Part shown: positions 1 to 9,878 of the stretch, piece by piece | Numbering within the stretch: position 1 is the stretch's first letter | How the letters are laid out: every line of letters begins with the position of its first letter | Source: Haloplanus vescus | GTDB lineage: Archaea > Halobacteriota > Halobacteria > Halobacteriales > Haloferacaceae | Reading direction: 5' to 3' | DNA: 64,000 bases | Assembly (NCBI RefSeq): GCF_900107665.1 | Contig: NZ_FNQT01000001.1 | Location: 1,094,398 to 1,158,397, forward strand | The notes under the pieces: model-generated | Databases searched by the model: none | What the model saw: only the letters and a program-made list of their open reading frames with translations | Told to the model about the DNA's origin: nothing | Position numbers and translations under genes: made by a program

Positions 1-992
1 TCGATGCGCTCGGACTCGGACTGCACCTCGGTCGCGAGCGATTTCACCTCGTCGGCGACGACGGCGAACCCGTCGCCCGCCTCGCCCGCCCGCGCGGCCT
101 CGATGTTCGCGTTGAGCGCGAGGATGTTCGTCTGCTCGGCGATGTCGTTGATGACCTCCACGATGTCGTCGATGGCCGCGACCTGTTCCGCGAGGTTGCG
201 AGTCCGGTCGGCCACCTCGTCGCTCCGCTCGGCCACGTCGCTCATGCGCTCGATGGCGTCGGCGCCCGATTCGGCGCTCTGGGCCGCGAGGCGTTCGGCC
301 TTCGCGGCGCGTTCGTTAACCTCCTCGGCAGAGGCAGCGACCTCTTCGACCGTCGCCGAGAGCGAGCCGACCTCCTCGGCGACCTCCTCCATGTTCTCGA
401 CCTGTTCGTCGGCCAGCGAGCGCGTGCTCTCGATGGCCTCGTCGACGCGTTCGGTCGTCTCGACGGCGCTATCTGCCTTCGTCGACACCTCCTCCGAGAC
501 CTGTGACTGCACCTCGGTGATGGTCTGCTGTTGGTCCACGAGGTCGGTCACGTCGGTCGTCGTCTCCAGGGCGCCGACGAGTTCGCCGTCGGGGTCGCGG
601 AGGGGGACGCCGGTCGATTGAACCCACCGCTCCCCGTCGGCGGTCGGGATGGACCGATACTCGTCTTCGGTCCGCGACTGGCCCTCGCGAGTGACGGTCT
701 GGGCGAACGTCTCGTCGTCTTCGGAGATGGGATAGGCGTCGTAGACGTTCTCGCCGAGCACCGTCTCGGCGTCGAAGCCGGTCACCGCTTCGGCCACGTC
801 GTTGTGGTGTGCGAGGCGGTCCTCGGTGTCGAGGACGACGGCCATCTTCGGGTAGTTCTCGACCAACTGCTCGAAGAGGCCGCGCCAGTAGTCGCGCTCG
901 TATCGAAGCTGTTCGACTTCGCTTTCGGCCTCGACTTCGGGGGCGAGTCCACCGGCATCACGGTGTGTCGACTTCATCGTCGGTGCAGACAT
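1..992 (-). CDS. PAS-domain methyl-accepting chemotaxis-type transducer (C-terminus beyond window)
   Basis: This is a leftward reading frame that runs off the left edge; it opens at ATG 992, with an alternative in-frame ATG at 977. After a short charged N-terminus it has a PAS-like sensor region (about residues 30-140, with residues typical of PAS such as the [15 protein letters not shown] stretch). A long heptad-rich region then leads into the conserved transducer signalling tip, including [17 protein letters not shown] and GFAVVADEV. No transmembrane segment is visible in the part present, so it is probably a soluble (cytoplasmic) transducer feeding CheA/CheW. The family identity is firm from the signalling tip; the stimulus is unknown. 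The inverted repeat at 1038-1049 lies upstream. Confidence 0.9.
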   Translation of the reverse strand, partial: MSAPTMKSTHRDAGGLAPEVEAESEVEQLRYERDYWRGLFEQLVENYPKMAVVLDTEDRLAHHNDVAEAVTGFDAETVLGENVYDAYPISEDDETFAQTVTREGQSRTEDEYRSIPTADGERWVQSTGVPLRDPDGELVGALETTTDVTDLVDQQQTITEVQSQVSEEVSTKADSAVETTERVDEAIESTRSLADEQVENMEEVAEEVGSLSATVEEVAASAEEVNERAAKAERLAAQSAESGADAIERMSDVAERSDEVADRTRNLAEQVAAIDDIVEVINDIAEQTNILALNANIEAARAGEAGDGFAVVADEVKSLATEVQSESERI

Positions 993-1037
993 TGCCGGGG
1001 ATATCGGTCGGGGCACCGTAAGCGTCACTCCGATAGA

Positions 1038-1049
1038 ATCACGTGTGAT
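1038..1049. promoter_or_regulatory. inverted repeat ATCAC-N2-GTGAT upstream of the transducer
   Basis: Sequence 1036-1050 contains ATCAC GT GTGAT, about 46 bases upstream of the leftward transducer start. A nearly identical 16-base site (one central difference) occurs upstream of the histidine kinase at 37499. The position fits a binding site for a shared regulator; the protein is unknown. Confidence 0.3.
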
Positions 1050-1108
1050 ACTGGGGCGAGGGGCGATTCGCCGCCGCGTCGACCGCGGACGTTCGAGTCG
1101 CGGGCGGT

Positions 1109-2104
1109 TCAGGCCTCGGGACGGACGCTCGACCGCAGCGCGACGCTGGCGATATTGCCCCCGCACTCGACGGTGCGCTGGAGGCTGGCAAGCACCCGCG
1201 AGAGGGCGTAGGCGCTGGCCGGCGACGACTCGAAGAGCGCCTCGTCGAGCGTTCGAACGTCGTCGACGAGTGCGTCGCGGCGGTCGAGTGCGTCGTGTGC
1301 GTGGTCGGGGTCGGCGTCGAGTGCCGCCGTCGTCGCCACCTCGACCGTCTCGCGGGCGTCGGCGGCGAGGGCAGTGACCTCGTCGAGAGCGTCGGCGTCG
1401 GTGTCGACGCGGTCGGCGAGCGACCCCAACCTGACGGCGTGGTCCGCGACGCGTTCGAGCTGCCGGGCGACGACGTAATACTCGAAGAGGGCGGCGCGCC
1501 GCACGTCGAGGTCGTCTATCTCCTCGAAGTCCGCGAGCGAGCGCGTGAAATGCCGGGTGAGCATGGCGAAGAGGCGGTCGACCTCGTCGTCGCGGTCGGC
1601 GAGGCGGTCGGCGTCCGTCTCCGCCGACAGGGCCTCGGCGGCGGTTCGATGCATGGAGCAGGCGGTGAACCGGAGCTGGGACACCGACTGTCGGATGGAC
1701 ACCTCGGAGGCGTCGAGGACGTTCTCGACGGTGACGTGCGTGTCCGTCTCCTCGGTGACGGAGAGGCCGACGGCCGTCTGGACGAACTGGCGGACCGCGC
1801 GTCGCTCGGCGTCGGTGAAGGTGGCGTCAGCGGGGGCCCGGAGCGTAATCCGGTCGTAGCCGACGGCGTCGGCCGCGCGGAGCGTCCGCCCGACCGCCTC
1901 GGGGTCGGCGCGCGGTAACGTGACCGTCGTAGAGCCGAGCGCACCGCCGTCGTGGGCGGCGCTGCGGACGACGAGCGAACCGTCGGTGTGCGGGTAGAGA
2001 TGAATCGGCATTCCGGCTTCGAGGTGGTGTTCGAGGGCCCACTCCTTCGGCAGCGAGACGGAGTAGGTCGATCCACCGATCTTCTGGAGTTTTCGGGTTT
2101 CCAT
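1109..2104 (-). CDS. phosphate uptake regulator, AbrB-type DNA-binding domain fused to PhoU domain
   Basis: 331 residues. Residues about 3-45 ([20 protein letters not shown] onward) form a SpoVT/AbrB swapped-hairpin DNA-binding domain; residues about 110-320 are helical and resemble PhoU. This is the common archaeal PhoU-family regulator fusion. It is the last gene of the pst operon and starts one base after the phoU stop, so it is almost certainly co-transcribed and coupled. The likely role is sensing Pst transporter state and controlling phosphate genes at the DNA level; this is inferred from architecture and context. A different name or target cannot be excluded. Confidence 0.88.
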   Translation of the reverse strand: METRKLQKIGGSTYSVSLPKEWALEHHLEAGMPIHLYPHTDGSLVVRSAAHDGGALGSTTVTLPRADPEAVGRTLRAADAVGYDRITLRAPADATFTDAERRAVRQFVQTAVGLSVTEETDTHVTVENVLDASEVSIRQSVSQLRFTACSMHRTAAEALSAETDADRLADRDDEVDRLFAMLTRHFTRSLADFEEIDDLDVRRAALFEYYVVARQLERVADHAVRLGSLADRVDTDADALDEVTALAADARETVEVATTAALDADPDHAHDALDRRDALVDDVRTLDEALFESSPASAYALSRVLASLQRTVECGGNIASVALRSSVRPEA

Positions 2105-2105
2105 G

Positions 2106-2780
2106 TTAGACGAGCGTCGGGTCGCTTTCGACCATGTACAGGGTGCGCGCGGCGATGTTGACGGCGTGGTCGCCGACGCGTTCCAGGTCGCGGACGATCA
2201 ACAGCAGTCGGGATACGTCGTCCATCAGTTCCTCGACCGCCCAAGTGTCGCCGTCGTCGACTTCGCGCTCGATCAGGTCGCGAACGATTCGCTCGCTCGC
2301 GCGCTGACACAGCGTATCGAGGTCGTCGTCGCGCTCCGCGACCTCTCGGCAGAGCGCCGCGTCGTCGGTGCGGTAGGCCGTCATCGCGTCGTCGAGCATC
2401 TCGCGGGCGAGGTCGCCGATGGCCGAGAGGTCGACCTCCTCGAACCGCGCCCGGTCGGCCGCGAGCGTATACCGGGCGAGGTTGACCGCCAAGTCGCCGA
2501 CGCGTTCGAGGTCCGTGAGAATCTTGAACGACGACGCGACGAAGCGGAGGTCGCTGGCGACGGGTTGCTGGCGGGCGAACAGCTGGATGCACGTCGCCTC
2601 TAGGTCGAGGTAGCGACGGTCGACCTCGTCGTCGGCCGTCGCCACGTCGCGGGCCGCGTCCTCGTCGACCGTCTCCAGCGCCGTCAGGGCACGGTCGAGG
2701 CGACCGGCGACGAGGTCGGCCATGTCGAGGACGTCCGTGCTGAGGTCGGCGAGCGACTGCTGGTACTCGTCTCGGGTCAT
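2106..2780 (-). CDS. phoU: phosphate signalling complex protein PhoU
   Basis: 224 residues, the normal PhoU length, with the two-fold repeated helical bundle. The repeat is visible as two similar segments, FKILTDLERVGDLAVNLA (about 90-107) and LLLIVRDLERVGDHAVNIAA (about 190-210), which carry the metal-binding acidic/His motif of PhoU. It directly abuts the pstB stop codon. PhoU proteins restrain the Pst transporter and transmit its state to regulators; in archaea the downstream partner is probably the AbrB-PhoU protein encoded next. Confidence 0.95.
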   Translation of the reverse strand: MTRDEYQQSLADLSTDVLDMADLVAGRLDRALTALETVDEDAARDVATADDEVDRRYLDLEATCIQLFARQQPVASDLRFVASSFKILTDLERVGDLAVNLARYTLAADRARFEEVDLSAIGDLAREMLDDAMTAYRTDDAALCREVAERDDDLDTLCQRASERIVRDLIEREVDDGDTWAVEELMDDVSRLLLIVRDLERVGDHAVNIAARTLYMVESDPTLV

Positions 2781-3704
2781 CTACCCGAACTTCCCGGTGA
2801 TGTAGTCTTCGACACGCTGGCTCTGTGGATTCTCGAAGATTTGGTCCGTATCCCCGTACTCGACGAGTTTGCCGCCGGTGAGGAATACGGCGGTCTGGTC
2901 GGAGATACGCGCCGCCTGTTGCATGTTGTGCGTGACGATGACGACCGTATACTCCTCCGCGAGGCTGTCGATGAGGTCCTCGATTTTCGCGGTGGCGATG
3001 GGGTCGAGCGCGGACGCTGGCTCGTCCATCAGGATGACCTCGGGGCCGACGGACAGACAGCGAGCGATACAGAGCCGCTGTTGCTGGCCGCCGGAGAGGC
3101 CGAGGGCGTTGTCGTCGAGGCGGTCCTGCACCTCGTCCCAGAGCGCGGCCTGTTTGAGCGCTCGCTCGACGAGTTCGCGCTCCTCCTCGCTGTCGTCGCG
3201 GCCGAGCATCCGCGCCAACAGCCCGGTTTCGATGTCGCCGTGTTTCCGCGGGCCGTAGGCGATGTTGTCCCGAATCGACTTCGGGAAGGGGTTGGGTGAC
3301 TGGAACACCATGCCGACCCGCTTGCGGAGTTCGACCAGGTTGATGCCGTCCTGGTAGATTTCTTTCCCGTCGAGTTGGACCGACCCGTCGACGCGGGCGG
3401 CGTCGATGCGGTCGTTCATCCGGTTGAGAGAGCGGAGGTAGGTCGACTTCCCACACCCCGAGGGGCCGACGAGCGCGGTGACGCTCTCCTCGGGAATCTC
3501 CATCGAGACACCCTTCAGGGCGTGGTCGTCGCCGTAGTAGACGTCGAGGTCCTCGGCGACCATCTTCGCGTCCCCTTGGAAGTCGTACTCGACCCACGCT
3601 TCCTCCGTCTCCTCGACCGTCTCGCCGCTGGTGGTTTCGAGGGACTGGTCGCTGTCCGTCGTTCTGGTCTGATGCTGACTCGTGGTCTGTTGGGAATTAC
3701 TCAT
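2781..3704 (-). CDS. pstB: phosphate ABC transporter ATP-binding protein PstB
   Basis: 307 residues from ATG 3704. The open frame extends further upstream, but this ATG lies two bases after the pstA stop codon and opens a normal polar N-terminus. Walker [10 protein letters not shown] is at about 80-88, followed by the ABC signature LSGGQQQRL, Walker [13 protein letters not shown] and the switch His in [10 protein letters not shown]. PstB energises phosphate import through PstC/PstA. The roughly 45-residue Gln/Thr/Glu-rich N-terminal extension before the ABC domain is typical of haloarchaeal versions and absent from short bacterial ones. Confidence 0.97.
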   Translation of the reverse strand: MSNSQQTTSQHQTRTTDSDQSLETTSGETVEETEEAWVEYDFQGDAKMVAEDLDVYYGDDHALKGVSMEIPEESVTALVGPSGCGKSTYLRSLNRMNDRIDAARVDGSVQLDGKEIYQDGINLVELRKRVGMVFQSPNPFPKSIRDNIAYGPRKHGDIETGLLARMLGRDDSEEERELVERALKQAALWDEVQDRLDDNALGLSGGQQQRLCIARCLSVGPEVILMDEPASALDPIATAKIEDLIDSLAEEYTVVIVTHNMQQAARISDQTAVFLTGGKLVEYGDTDQIFENPQSQRVEDYITGKFG

Positions 3705-3706
3705 GG

Positions 3707-5320
3707 TTATTCGTGCTTGAGTCGCTGTCGGAAGTAGTACCGCGCGCCGATGCCAATCGCGTAGAACGAGAGGACGACGAGGAGGAGGATGAGCGCCGTC
3801 GCCCACCGGAACCCGTCGGGGTCCGAGACGTTGCTCCCCAAGCCGACGCCCGCGGTGATGAGGGCGTACAGCTGATAGGGGAGCGCGGAGGTCGCCTGCA
3901 GGAGTTCGGGGTTGGCGACGAAGGGCGGCGAACCGGTGAACTCAAAGCCGCCGATGACGTCGACAGTCTGGCCTCCGGGGACGAACGTCCCGCCCGCCAT
4001 CGTCAGCAGAATCGGCGCCGTCTCGCCCGCAATCCGGCCGACGCCGAGGATGACCCCCGTGATGACGCCCGGAAGCGCGGCGGGGAGGACGACGCTTCGA
4101 ATCGTCTGCCACTTCTTCACGCCGAGCGCCGCGCTCGCGTCGCGATACTCGTCGGGGACCGAGAGCATCGCCTCCCGACTCGTGATGAGCACGAGTGGCA
4201 GGAGCATGAAGCCGAGCGTGAGCATCCCCGCCAGCAGCGATTTCCGGTTGCCGAACCGGGGGATGAGGAAGGCGAACCCGAACAGGCCGAAGACGATGCT
4301 CGGCGTGCTCCAGAGCCCGTTCGTCGCCACCTCGACGGCCTGCGTAAAGCGGCCGCGCTCGGCGTATTCGGTGAGGAAGATGGCCGCACCGACGCCCAGC
4401 GGCACCGCGAACAGCACCGCGCCGACGACCAGCCAAATGGTCCCCACGATGGCCGGGAGGACGCCCTGGAAGTCGTTCAGGAGCGCCACGCCGTTCATCA
4501 CGAAGGGGACGTACACGGGCAACTGAACCGACCCGAACACCTGCGGGCCGACGCCGGCGCCGACGCGGACGCCGTGAAGGAGGCCGGGAAGCCCCCGGAC
4601 GACGACGAAGGCGATGAGGATGAACAGGAAGGCGACGATAGAGAGCGCGTTGAGATAGACGAGGACGTACGCACCCATGTGTCGGCCGCGGGCGCCGAAC
4701 CGGCCGTAGGCCTTCGCGGCGGCCCAGCCACCGTAGAGGGCACAGAACAGCGTCGCGACCGGGACGAGGAACTCGGCCGTGATGGAGGCCTGCTGTTCCC
4801 AGCCGAGGTCCCACAGCCAGTCCGGACCGATAGTTCCGGTGAGGAAGACGGCGCCGACGAATGCGAGTAAGGCGCCGAGCGGCACCGTCGACCCCACGTC
4901 CTCGCGGGGGACAGCGGTAGCGGCAAAGGCCACGCCGCCGGCGACGATACCCCCAACGACGCCCCCGGCGGTGCCGAGGCCGAACGTCTGGGAGGCGACG
5001 CCGCCACCGATGACGAACCACGGGACCGCCGCACCGAAACTGGCTATCAGGCCGGCAGTCGCGTCGGGGTCGGTCTCGACGTAGCCGACCCACGACCCGA
5101 GACCGAAGGCGGCCACCGTGCCGCCGAGTGCGACCAACAGCCCACCGAGCAGTGTCACCGTCGGCAGGCCGACGAGGGTGCCGGTGAGGCTGACTCGCTC
5201 GAACATCGCCGCCACCGCGAGGACGAACAGCGTCGCGGAGAGACCGACCGCCACCGCGGCGACGGCGTCGGTCAGCGTCGTGTCGCCCTCGACGAGTCGC
5301 GACTGCGTCGCGCCCGCCAT
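3707..5320 (-). CDS. pstA: phosphate ABC transporter permease PstA, with long N-terminal membrane extension
   Basis: 537 residues from ATG 5320, whose A overlaps the pstC stop (TGATG), which decides the start. The C-terminal ~290 residues are the conserved permease domain with the EAA loop region ([20 protein letters not shown]). The N-terminal ~230 residues add several extra hydrophobic segments (for example [14 protein letters not shown] and [16 protein letters not shown]), making it nearly twice the length of bacterial PstA. Such extended PstA proteins occur in haloarchaea; the role of the extension is unknown. It works with PstC as the membrane channel. Confidence 0.93.
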   Translation of the reverse strand: MAGATQSRLVEGDTTLTDAVAAVAVGLSATLFVLAVAAMFERVSLTGTLVGLPTVTLLGGLLVALGGTVAAFGLGSWVGYVETDPDATAGLIASFGAAVPWFVIGGGVASQTFGLGTAGGVVGGIVAGGVAFAATAVPREDVGSTVPLGALLAFVGAVFLTGTIGPDWLWDLGWEQQASITAEFLVPVATLFCALYGGWAAAKAYGRFGARGRHMGAYVLVYLNALSIVAFLFILIAFVVVRGLPGLLHGVRVGAGVGPQVFGSVQLPVYVPFVMNGVALLNDFQGVLPAIVGTIWLVVGAVLFAVPLGVGAAIFLTEYAERGRFTQAVEVATNGLWSTPSIVFGLFGFAFLIPRFGNRKSLLAGMLTLGFMLLPLVLITSREAMLSVPDEYRDASAALGVKKWQTIRSVVLPAALPGVITGVILGVGRIAGETAPILLTMAGGTFVPGGQTVDVIGGFEFTGSPPFVANPELLQATSALPYQLYALITAGVGLGSNVSDPDGFRWATALILLLVVLSFYAIGIGARYYFRQRLKHE

Positions 5321-6447
5321 CAGGCCCCACCCCCGAGCTTGCTCCGCATTCGCCACTCGATGTACTGCGCGCCAATCGAGATGACGAGCACCGTGACGAA
5401 GAGGATGACGCCCGCGACGAACAGGGCGTCCATCTGGAAGCCGTCTGCCTCGCCGTAGTTGCGGGCGATGAGCGACGTGAGCGTCTCCTGACCGTAGAAG
5501 ACGTTCACCAGCGGGTCGGTGAGGCGTGGCACCCCACGGAGCATGACCGTCGCGGCCATCGTCTCGCCGATGGCGCGGCCGACGCCGAGGAGGACCGCGG
5601 CGGAGACCCCCGAGAACGCCGCAGGGAGGGTAATCGAGGTCATGGTCTGCCAGTCGGTCGTCCCGACGGCGAGCGACCCGCTTTTCATCGATTCGGGGAC
5701 GCTACTGAGGGCGTCCTCGGCGACGGAGACCACCGTCGGGAGCGCCATCAACCCGACGACGATGCCGACGAAGAGGTAACTCCCCTGCCCGGTGGTCCGG
5801 AACTGGTCGGACGCCCACGGGCTGAGGATGGTGAAGCCGATGAAGCCGTAGACGATGGAGGGGATGCCAGCGAGGATTTCGACGCCCGGTTTGACGAACT
5901 CCCGGACGACGTCGGGCGCTATCTCCGAGAGGAAGAGCGCGGCGGCGACGCCCAGCGGTCCGGCGACGGCCGTCGCGACGACGGTCACCATCACCGTCCC
6001 GTGAATCATCGGCACCATCGAGTATCGAATCGGCGGCGACACCGCGTCCCAGTTGGACTGGAGGAACATCCGAAGCCCCGGGACGCTCACGCCGAACACG
6101 GTCGCGCTCTCGTACTGAAGGACCGGCACCGACTCCCGGAAGATGAACACGATAATCAGCCCGAGTATCAGCAGGGTCGAAACCGTCATCGTCAGCGTCA
6201 ACACCAGCGCCGTCTCCTCCTGATGTCGCACCCACCCGTACCCCGTCGCCGCGAGGAACACGGCGAACGGCAGGATGGTCAGGTTCGACACCGCGAGGAA
6301 GCCGACGAACGCCGCCAACAGGGAGACGGCGATGACCGTGACGACGACCAGCGCCGCGGGGTCGGTGTCGTGGACGAAATCGCGAACGCACTGGACCTGT
6401 TTGCCGGCGGCCGCGGTCAGTCGTTCACTGCGTGTTACTGGTTCCAT
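5320..6447 (-). CDS. pstC: phosphate ABC transporter permease PstC
   Basis: 375 residues with about six to eight hydrophobic segments; the conserved permease block contains MIHGTVMVTVVATAVAGPLG and the EAA-like loop LAVGTTDWQTMTSITLPAAF. The start at 6447 follows an 82-base gap from pstS, and the stop overlaps the pstA start. PstC forms the heterodimeric inner channel with PstA and receives phosphate from the lipoprotein PstS. Its position between pstS and pstA is the standard order. Confidence 0.95.
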   Translation of the reverse strand: MEPVTRSERLTAAAGKQVQCVRDFVHDTDPAALVVVTVIAVSLLAAFVGFLAVSNLTILPFAVFLAATGYGWVRHQEETALVLTLTMTVSTLLILGLIIVFIFRESVPVLQYESATVFGVSVPGLRMFLQSNWDAVSPPIRYSMVPMIHGTVMVTVVATAVAGPLGVAAALFLSEIAPDVVREFVKPGVEILAGIPSIVYGFIGFTILSPWASDQFRTTGQGSYLFVGIVVGLMALPTVVSVAEDALSSVPESMKSGSLAVGTTDWQTMTSITLPAAFSGVSAAVLLGVGRAIGETMAATVMLRGVPRLTDPLVNVFYGQETLTSLIARNYGEADGFQMDALFVAGVILFVTVLVISIGAQYIEWRMRSKLGGGA

Positions 6448-6529
6448 CGTGGTGGAGTGGGTCGATATGAGTATGTCATAAAAACGGAGTGGCAGTGGTT
6501 GCAGGCGGCGAGCCGAGCGGCCCGCTGGA

Positions 6530-7768
6530 TTAGGGCATGACCAGGTCTTCGGTGGCGAGCGCCGACACCTGCTCTTTCATCGACCGCAGGTCGCTCGTCG
6601 GCAGCGGGATGTAGTTGTTCCCCTCCACGAAGATGGTCTGACCGAACTCGTTGAGGAACATGTTGATGAACGCGGCTTCTCGCGCGTCGTAGCCGCCGCC
6701 GTCGGGGTTGTCCTCCTCGATGAGCGTGTACATGTGGAGGTCCCGATTGAGCGGGTAGTCGCTGTCGAAGATGGTGTGCTCCGCGTCGCGGTCCGGTTCG
6801 TAGAGCGTCCCGTCGAAGTCGATGCCGACCGGAACGACCGACTCGCTGGTGAACGCCAGCGCCATGTACGCGATGGCGCCCTCGTTCTGGGAGACGGCCT
6901 GCGCGACCTGCTGGTTCTGCCCGAAGCGGGTGTCAACGCCCGACATCGAGGCGTTCGCATCACCGAGCATGTTGAGACGGAACGCGGTGTCCGTCCCGGA
7001 GCCCTCGGCGCGACCGATGGCGTAGATTTCCTGGTCGTAGTCGACCCCTTCGATTTGGTTCCAGTTGGTGATCTCGTCCTGATAGATGGCCCGGACCTGC
7101 TCGCCGGTCAGCTCGGTGATGCCGGCGTCGATGACGTCCGAACTGACGACGACCGGCTGGCCGTCGCGGCCGACGACGTTGTCGACGACCGTACTCTGGG
7201 CCTGCTCCTCGCTCCAGTCGAGTTCGGCCGTGATGGGCCCCGAAGAGTTGCCGATGTCGACCAGTCCGTCGGTGACGGCTTCACAGCCGGTCCCCGAGTG
7301 GCTCAGGCCGACCGTCGTCGGGAACGGCGGGCTGGAGCGCTGCTCGGTCGGCTCGAAGCCGAACTTCGAGGCGAAGTAGTCCGCGATGAGCATGTCCGGC
7401 TCGCCGAGCTGTTCCCAGCCGGGGACGGTGCTCTCCGAGTTCGACCCCCAGTACTCGCCGTCGCTCGGCGGTGCGTTGGAGTTCCAGTAGGAACTGCCGG
7501 TGTTCGAGATGGGGTAGACAGTCGAGGACCCCTCCGCGGTGAGCAGCGACGCGTTCTGCCCATCGCTGCTGGACCCCGACTGCGAGCCTTCGCCGTCCAT
7601 GCCGGAGTCAGTCGCAGTGGCGCCGGAGTCGCCACCGCTCTCCCCGCCACTCCCGCCACCACCGGACTGGCCGCCGCAGCCGGCCAGGCCGGCGATGCCG
7701 ACGGTGCCAGTCGTTGCGATGAACGTCCGTCGTGAAACGCGACTGTTTCGGTCTGAGTCGTCAGACAT
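6530..7768 (-). CDS. pstS: phosphate-binding lipoprotein PstS
   Basis: 412 residues from ATG 7768; the upstream in-frame extension lacks a signal, while this start gives SRRTFIATTGTVGIAGLAGC, a Tat motif followed by a lipobox cysteine. A Gly/Ser-rich linker follows (about 35-75), then the periplasmic-binding-like phosphate receptor domain with motifs such as GSSTVYPISNT and RAEGSGTDTAFRLNML. The protein is predicted to be exported folded, lipid-anchored and to capture phosphate for PstCAB. It is the first gene of the operon, directly behind a TATA element near 7803. Confidence 0.95.
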   Translation of the reverse strand: MSDDSDRNSRVSRRTFIATTGTVGIAGLAGCGGQSGGGGSGGESGGDSGATATDSGMDGEGSQSGSSSDGQNASLLTAEGSSTVYPISNTGSSYWNSNAPPSDGEYWGSNSESTVPGWEQLGEPDMLIADYFASKFGFEPTEQRSSPPFPTTVGLSHSGTGCEAVTDGLVDIGNSSGPITAELDWSEEQAQSTVVDNVVGRDGQPVVVSSDVIDAGITELTGEQVRAIYQDEITNWNQIEGVDYDQEIYAIGRAEGSGTDTAFRLNMLGDANASMSGVDTRFGQNQQVAQAVSQNEGAIAYMALAFTSESVVPVGIDFDGTLYEPDRDAEHTIFDSDYPLNRDLHMYTLIEEDNPDGGGYDAREAAFINMFLNEFGQTIFVEGNNYIPLPTSDLRSMKEQVSALATEDLVMP

Positions 7769-7925
7769 CACCTGAAGAAGCCGTACATCTGGTAAAGACC
7801 GTTTATATGAGGTTGGGTTACTAGGTCCCCGTGAAACTGTACCAAACAAACCACTACATACACGTACTTACTCTCACGATGACTGAGGCGGAAATTATAA
7901 CGTCACCACCGCGAAAACGCCGTCT
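7769..7925. promoter_or_regulatory. divergent promoter region between pstS and the coiled-coil gene
   Basis: On the minus strand a TATA-like element (TATAAA, 7802-7808) sits about 35 bases before the pstS ATG, giving a very short leader. On the plus strand AAATTATAA (7892-7900) sits about 28 bases before the GTG at 7926, implying a nearly leaderless transcript. The region between is AT-rich relative to the neighbouring coding DNA. A Pho-type operator could lie here but none was identified. Confidence 0.5.
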
Positions 7926-8894
7926 GTGACCGACAACGACGACTCGCTCGACGGGCAGTCGCTGGACGCGGCCGTGGACAGGGTCGTCGCCCGGACTGGC
8001 GACGACCCCGACACGGTTCGGGAGACGCTGAACCGGGTGACCGAGGAGGGCGAAGTCCGCCGCGAGGCGGTCGACGACGCACTCGCCCACGTCTCGAAGG
8101 TAGTGTCCACGCCCGAGACGCGCGTCGAGAACGCAGGGATGCTGATCGACGACGCTCGCGAGGCCGCCGAGGCCGTCGCACACCTCGACAGCGTGGCCGA
8201 CCGCCTCGACGACTTCGAGGACCGGCACGCGGCCGTCGCGTCTCGGGTCGACGGCCTCGGCGACCGACTCCAATCGGTCATTTCTCTCGCGGACGAGTCG
8301 GGGACCATCTACGAGACGGCGGCCGAGATTCGGCAACTCGAGGCGGCGGCCAACTCGGCCCAGCACACCGCCGACGAACTCGGCGTCGACGCCGAGGAGT
8401 TCGAGGCGTGGGTCCGAAACCCCGACCGACGGCTCGACGCTCTCGACGACGACGCCGACGCAGTCGCGGACTTCGTCGACGGCGTCGAGGAGACCCTCGA
8501 TATGCTCGCGGACGGCGACGCGGACGTCGACTCCGCCGCCGTCTGGTTCGACGCCACCCTCAGATATCGGGTGTCTCGACTCCTACTCGCAGACCTGCGT
8601 GCCGAAGTCGAAGACCTCCGAAACTGGCCCGAACCCGGCCCGAACGACGCCCACGGCGCCGTCGACGCCGAGGCCCTCACCGACCTCGACGACCGCCTCG
8701 CGGGCCTCGAAGAGGAGGTGGCGTCGCTCGGTGACCGCTTCGACGAGGCCGTCGAGTGGCGGGACCGCTACGGCGACCAACTGGCCGACTTCGAAGCTGC
8801 GCTCGACGACCACGCGCCACCCGTCGACTGGGCGGCGGTCGAGTCGTTGCTCGGCGAGTACCGACCGGACCCCGACGACGCGGAGTCGGTCTGA
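7926..8894 (+). CDS. acidic coiled-coil protein of unknown function
   Basis: 322 residues, GTG start supported by the TATA element about 28 bases upstream. It has no signal peptide or membrane segment. Most of the chain is helical with heptads (for example AEAVAHLDSVADRLDDFEDR and LTDLDDRLAGLEEEVASLGD) and about 35% Asp+Glu. Similar haloarchaeal proteins are sometimes labelled halo transducer protein, but I see no MCP signalling tip, so I assign no function. It is a single gene divergent from pst. Confidence 0.75.
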   Translation: MTDNDDSLDGQSLDAAVDRVVARTGDDPDTVRETLNRVTEEGEVRREAVDDALAHVSKVVSTPETRVENAGMLIDDAREAAEAVAHLDSVADRLDDFEDRHAAVASRVDGLGDRLQSVISLADESGTIYETAAEIRQLEAAANSAQHTADELGVDAEEFEAWVRNPDRRLDALDDDADAVADFVDGVEETLDMLADGDADVDSAAVWFDATLRYRVSRLLLADLRAEVEDLRNWPEPGPNDAHGAVDAEALTDLDDRLAGLEEEVASLGDRFDEAVEWRDRYGDQLADFEAALDDHAPPVDWAAVESLLGEYRPDPDDAESV

Positions 8895-8971
8895 CGGGGC
8901 CGTCGACGGGCACGAACGTCCGAAGTCCCCACTCGCGAAACCCATTTGTCGGCCAGCACCGACCGGTGAGT

Positions 8972-9814
8972 ATGGACGGGAGTGACAGGCCCCTCGCCGA
9001 CTGCGAGTGGCGATTGATTCGCGAGGAGTCGTGGTCGGGACCGATGAACATGGCGCTCGACGAAATCGCGGCCGAAACCGCCGCCGACGGCGGGCCCCGA
9101 ACCCTCCGCGTGTACCAGTGGGACCCGAGTACGCTCTCGTTGGGCTACCATCAGGACCCCGACACGGTCGACTGGGACCACTGCGAGGCGGCAGATATCG
9201 ACGTCACACGCCGGCAGACCGGCGGCGGCGGCATCTATCACGACACGCACGGCGACATCTCCTACAGCATCGTCGCGCCGAGCGACGACCTGCCGAGCGA
9301 CCTCTTCGACTCCTATCACCTGCTCTGTCGCCCGCTGCTCGACGCCTTCGACCGCCTCGGCGTGTCCGCGCAGTTCGCGGAGACGGAACAGCCGGCAGCC
9401 TACGCCCCGTCATGTTACCTGCGCGAACGCCACCCCGCTCACGACGTGGTCGTCGAGGCGGACGGCACCGAGCGGAAAGTGAGCGGCAACGCCCAGCATC
9501 GCCGGACGGACGCCATCGTCCAACACGGCTCGCTCACGTACACCGTGCGCCCGGAGCGCCACCTCGCAGTCTTCAGCGACGAGGTAGATACCGAGACGTT
9601 CCGCGAGCGAGTGACGGGCGTTGACGACCACGCCGATGTCACGCGACGGGAGACGGTCGCGGCACTCGAAGCGGCGCTGGAAGCGTGGGCGGACGCAAGC
9701 GAGGGCACGTGGACGGACGACGAACTCGCGCGGGCGCGGGAGCGAGCGGCCGAGAAGTACGCGAGCGACGAGTGGACGAAGCGACGGCCGGGCCGACGAG
9801 AGAGCAGCGAGTGA
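8972..9814 (+). CDS. lplA: lipoate-protein ligase A family protein
   Basis: 280 residues from ATG 8972; the longer upstream frame is low-complexity Arg/Pro and is not coding-like. It has the lipoyl/biotinyl ligase fold motifs RRQTGGGGIYHD (substrate-binding loop) and KVSGNAQHRR with the catalytic lysine. The family attaches lipoate (or octanoate) to E2 and H proteins in the cytoplasm. Haloarchaea often need a separate LplB-like C-terminal piece; at 280 residues this is a stand-alone N-terminal-type enzyme with a short helical tail. Whether the substrate is lipoate or octanoate cannot be decided. Confidence 0.85.
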   Translation: MDGSDRPLADCEWRLIREESWSGPMNMALDEIAAETAADGGPRTLRVYQWDPSTLSLGYHQDPDTVDWDHCEAADIDVTRRQTGGGGIYHDTHGDISYSIVAPSDDLPSDLFDSYHLLCRPLLDAFDRLGVSAQFAETEQPAAYAPSCYLRERHPAHDVVVEADGTERKVSGNAQHRRTDAIVQHGSLTYTVRPERHLAVFSDEVDTETFRERVTGVDDHADVTRRETVAALEAALEAWADASEGTWTDDELARARERAAEKYASDEWTKRRPGRRESSE

Positions 9815-9875
9815 AACTGTCTACACGCCAGATTCTGGATGCCTGAAATCTGGCGTGTGATGGCTTTCACTCGCT
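9806..9875. repeat. nested perfect inverted repeat between convergent genes
   Basis: Outer arms of 11 bases (AGCGAGTGAAA at 9806-9816 and its complement at 9865-9875) enclose inner arms of 12 bases (ACACGCCAGATT at 9823-9834 and its complement at 9847-9858), separated by symmetric 6-base internal loops and a 12-base apical loop. The lplA stop codon lies in the left outer arm. It sits exactly between convergent genes, so it may be a bidirectional terminator or an insertion remnant. Confidence 0.6.
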
Positions 9876-9878
9876 ACT

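Noticed and set aside
4-1377. Long plus-strand frames over the first 1.4 kb
   Set aside because: They are antisense to the PAS/transducer gene and the AbrB-PhoU gene, have Arg/Ser-rich low-complexity products, and show no domains; high GC makes such shadow frames common.
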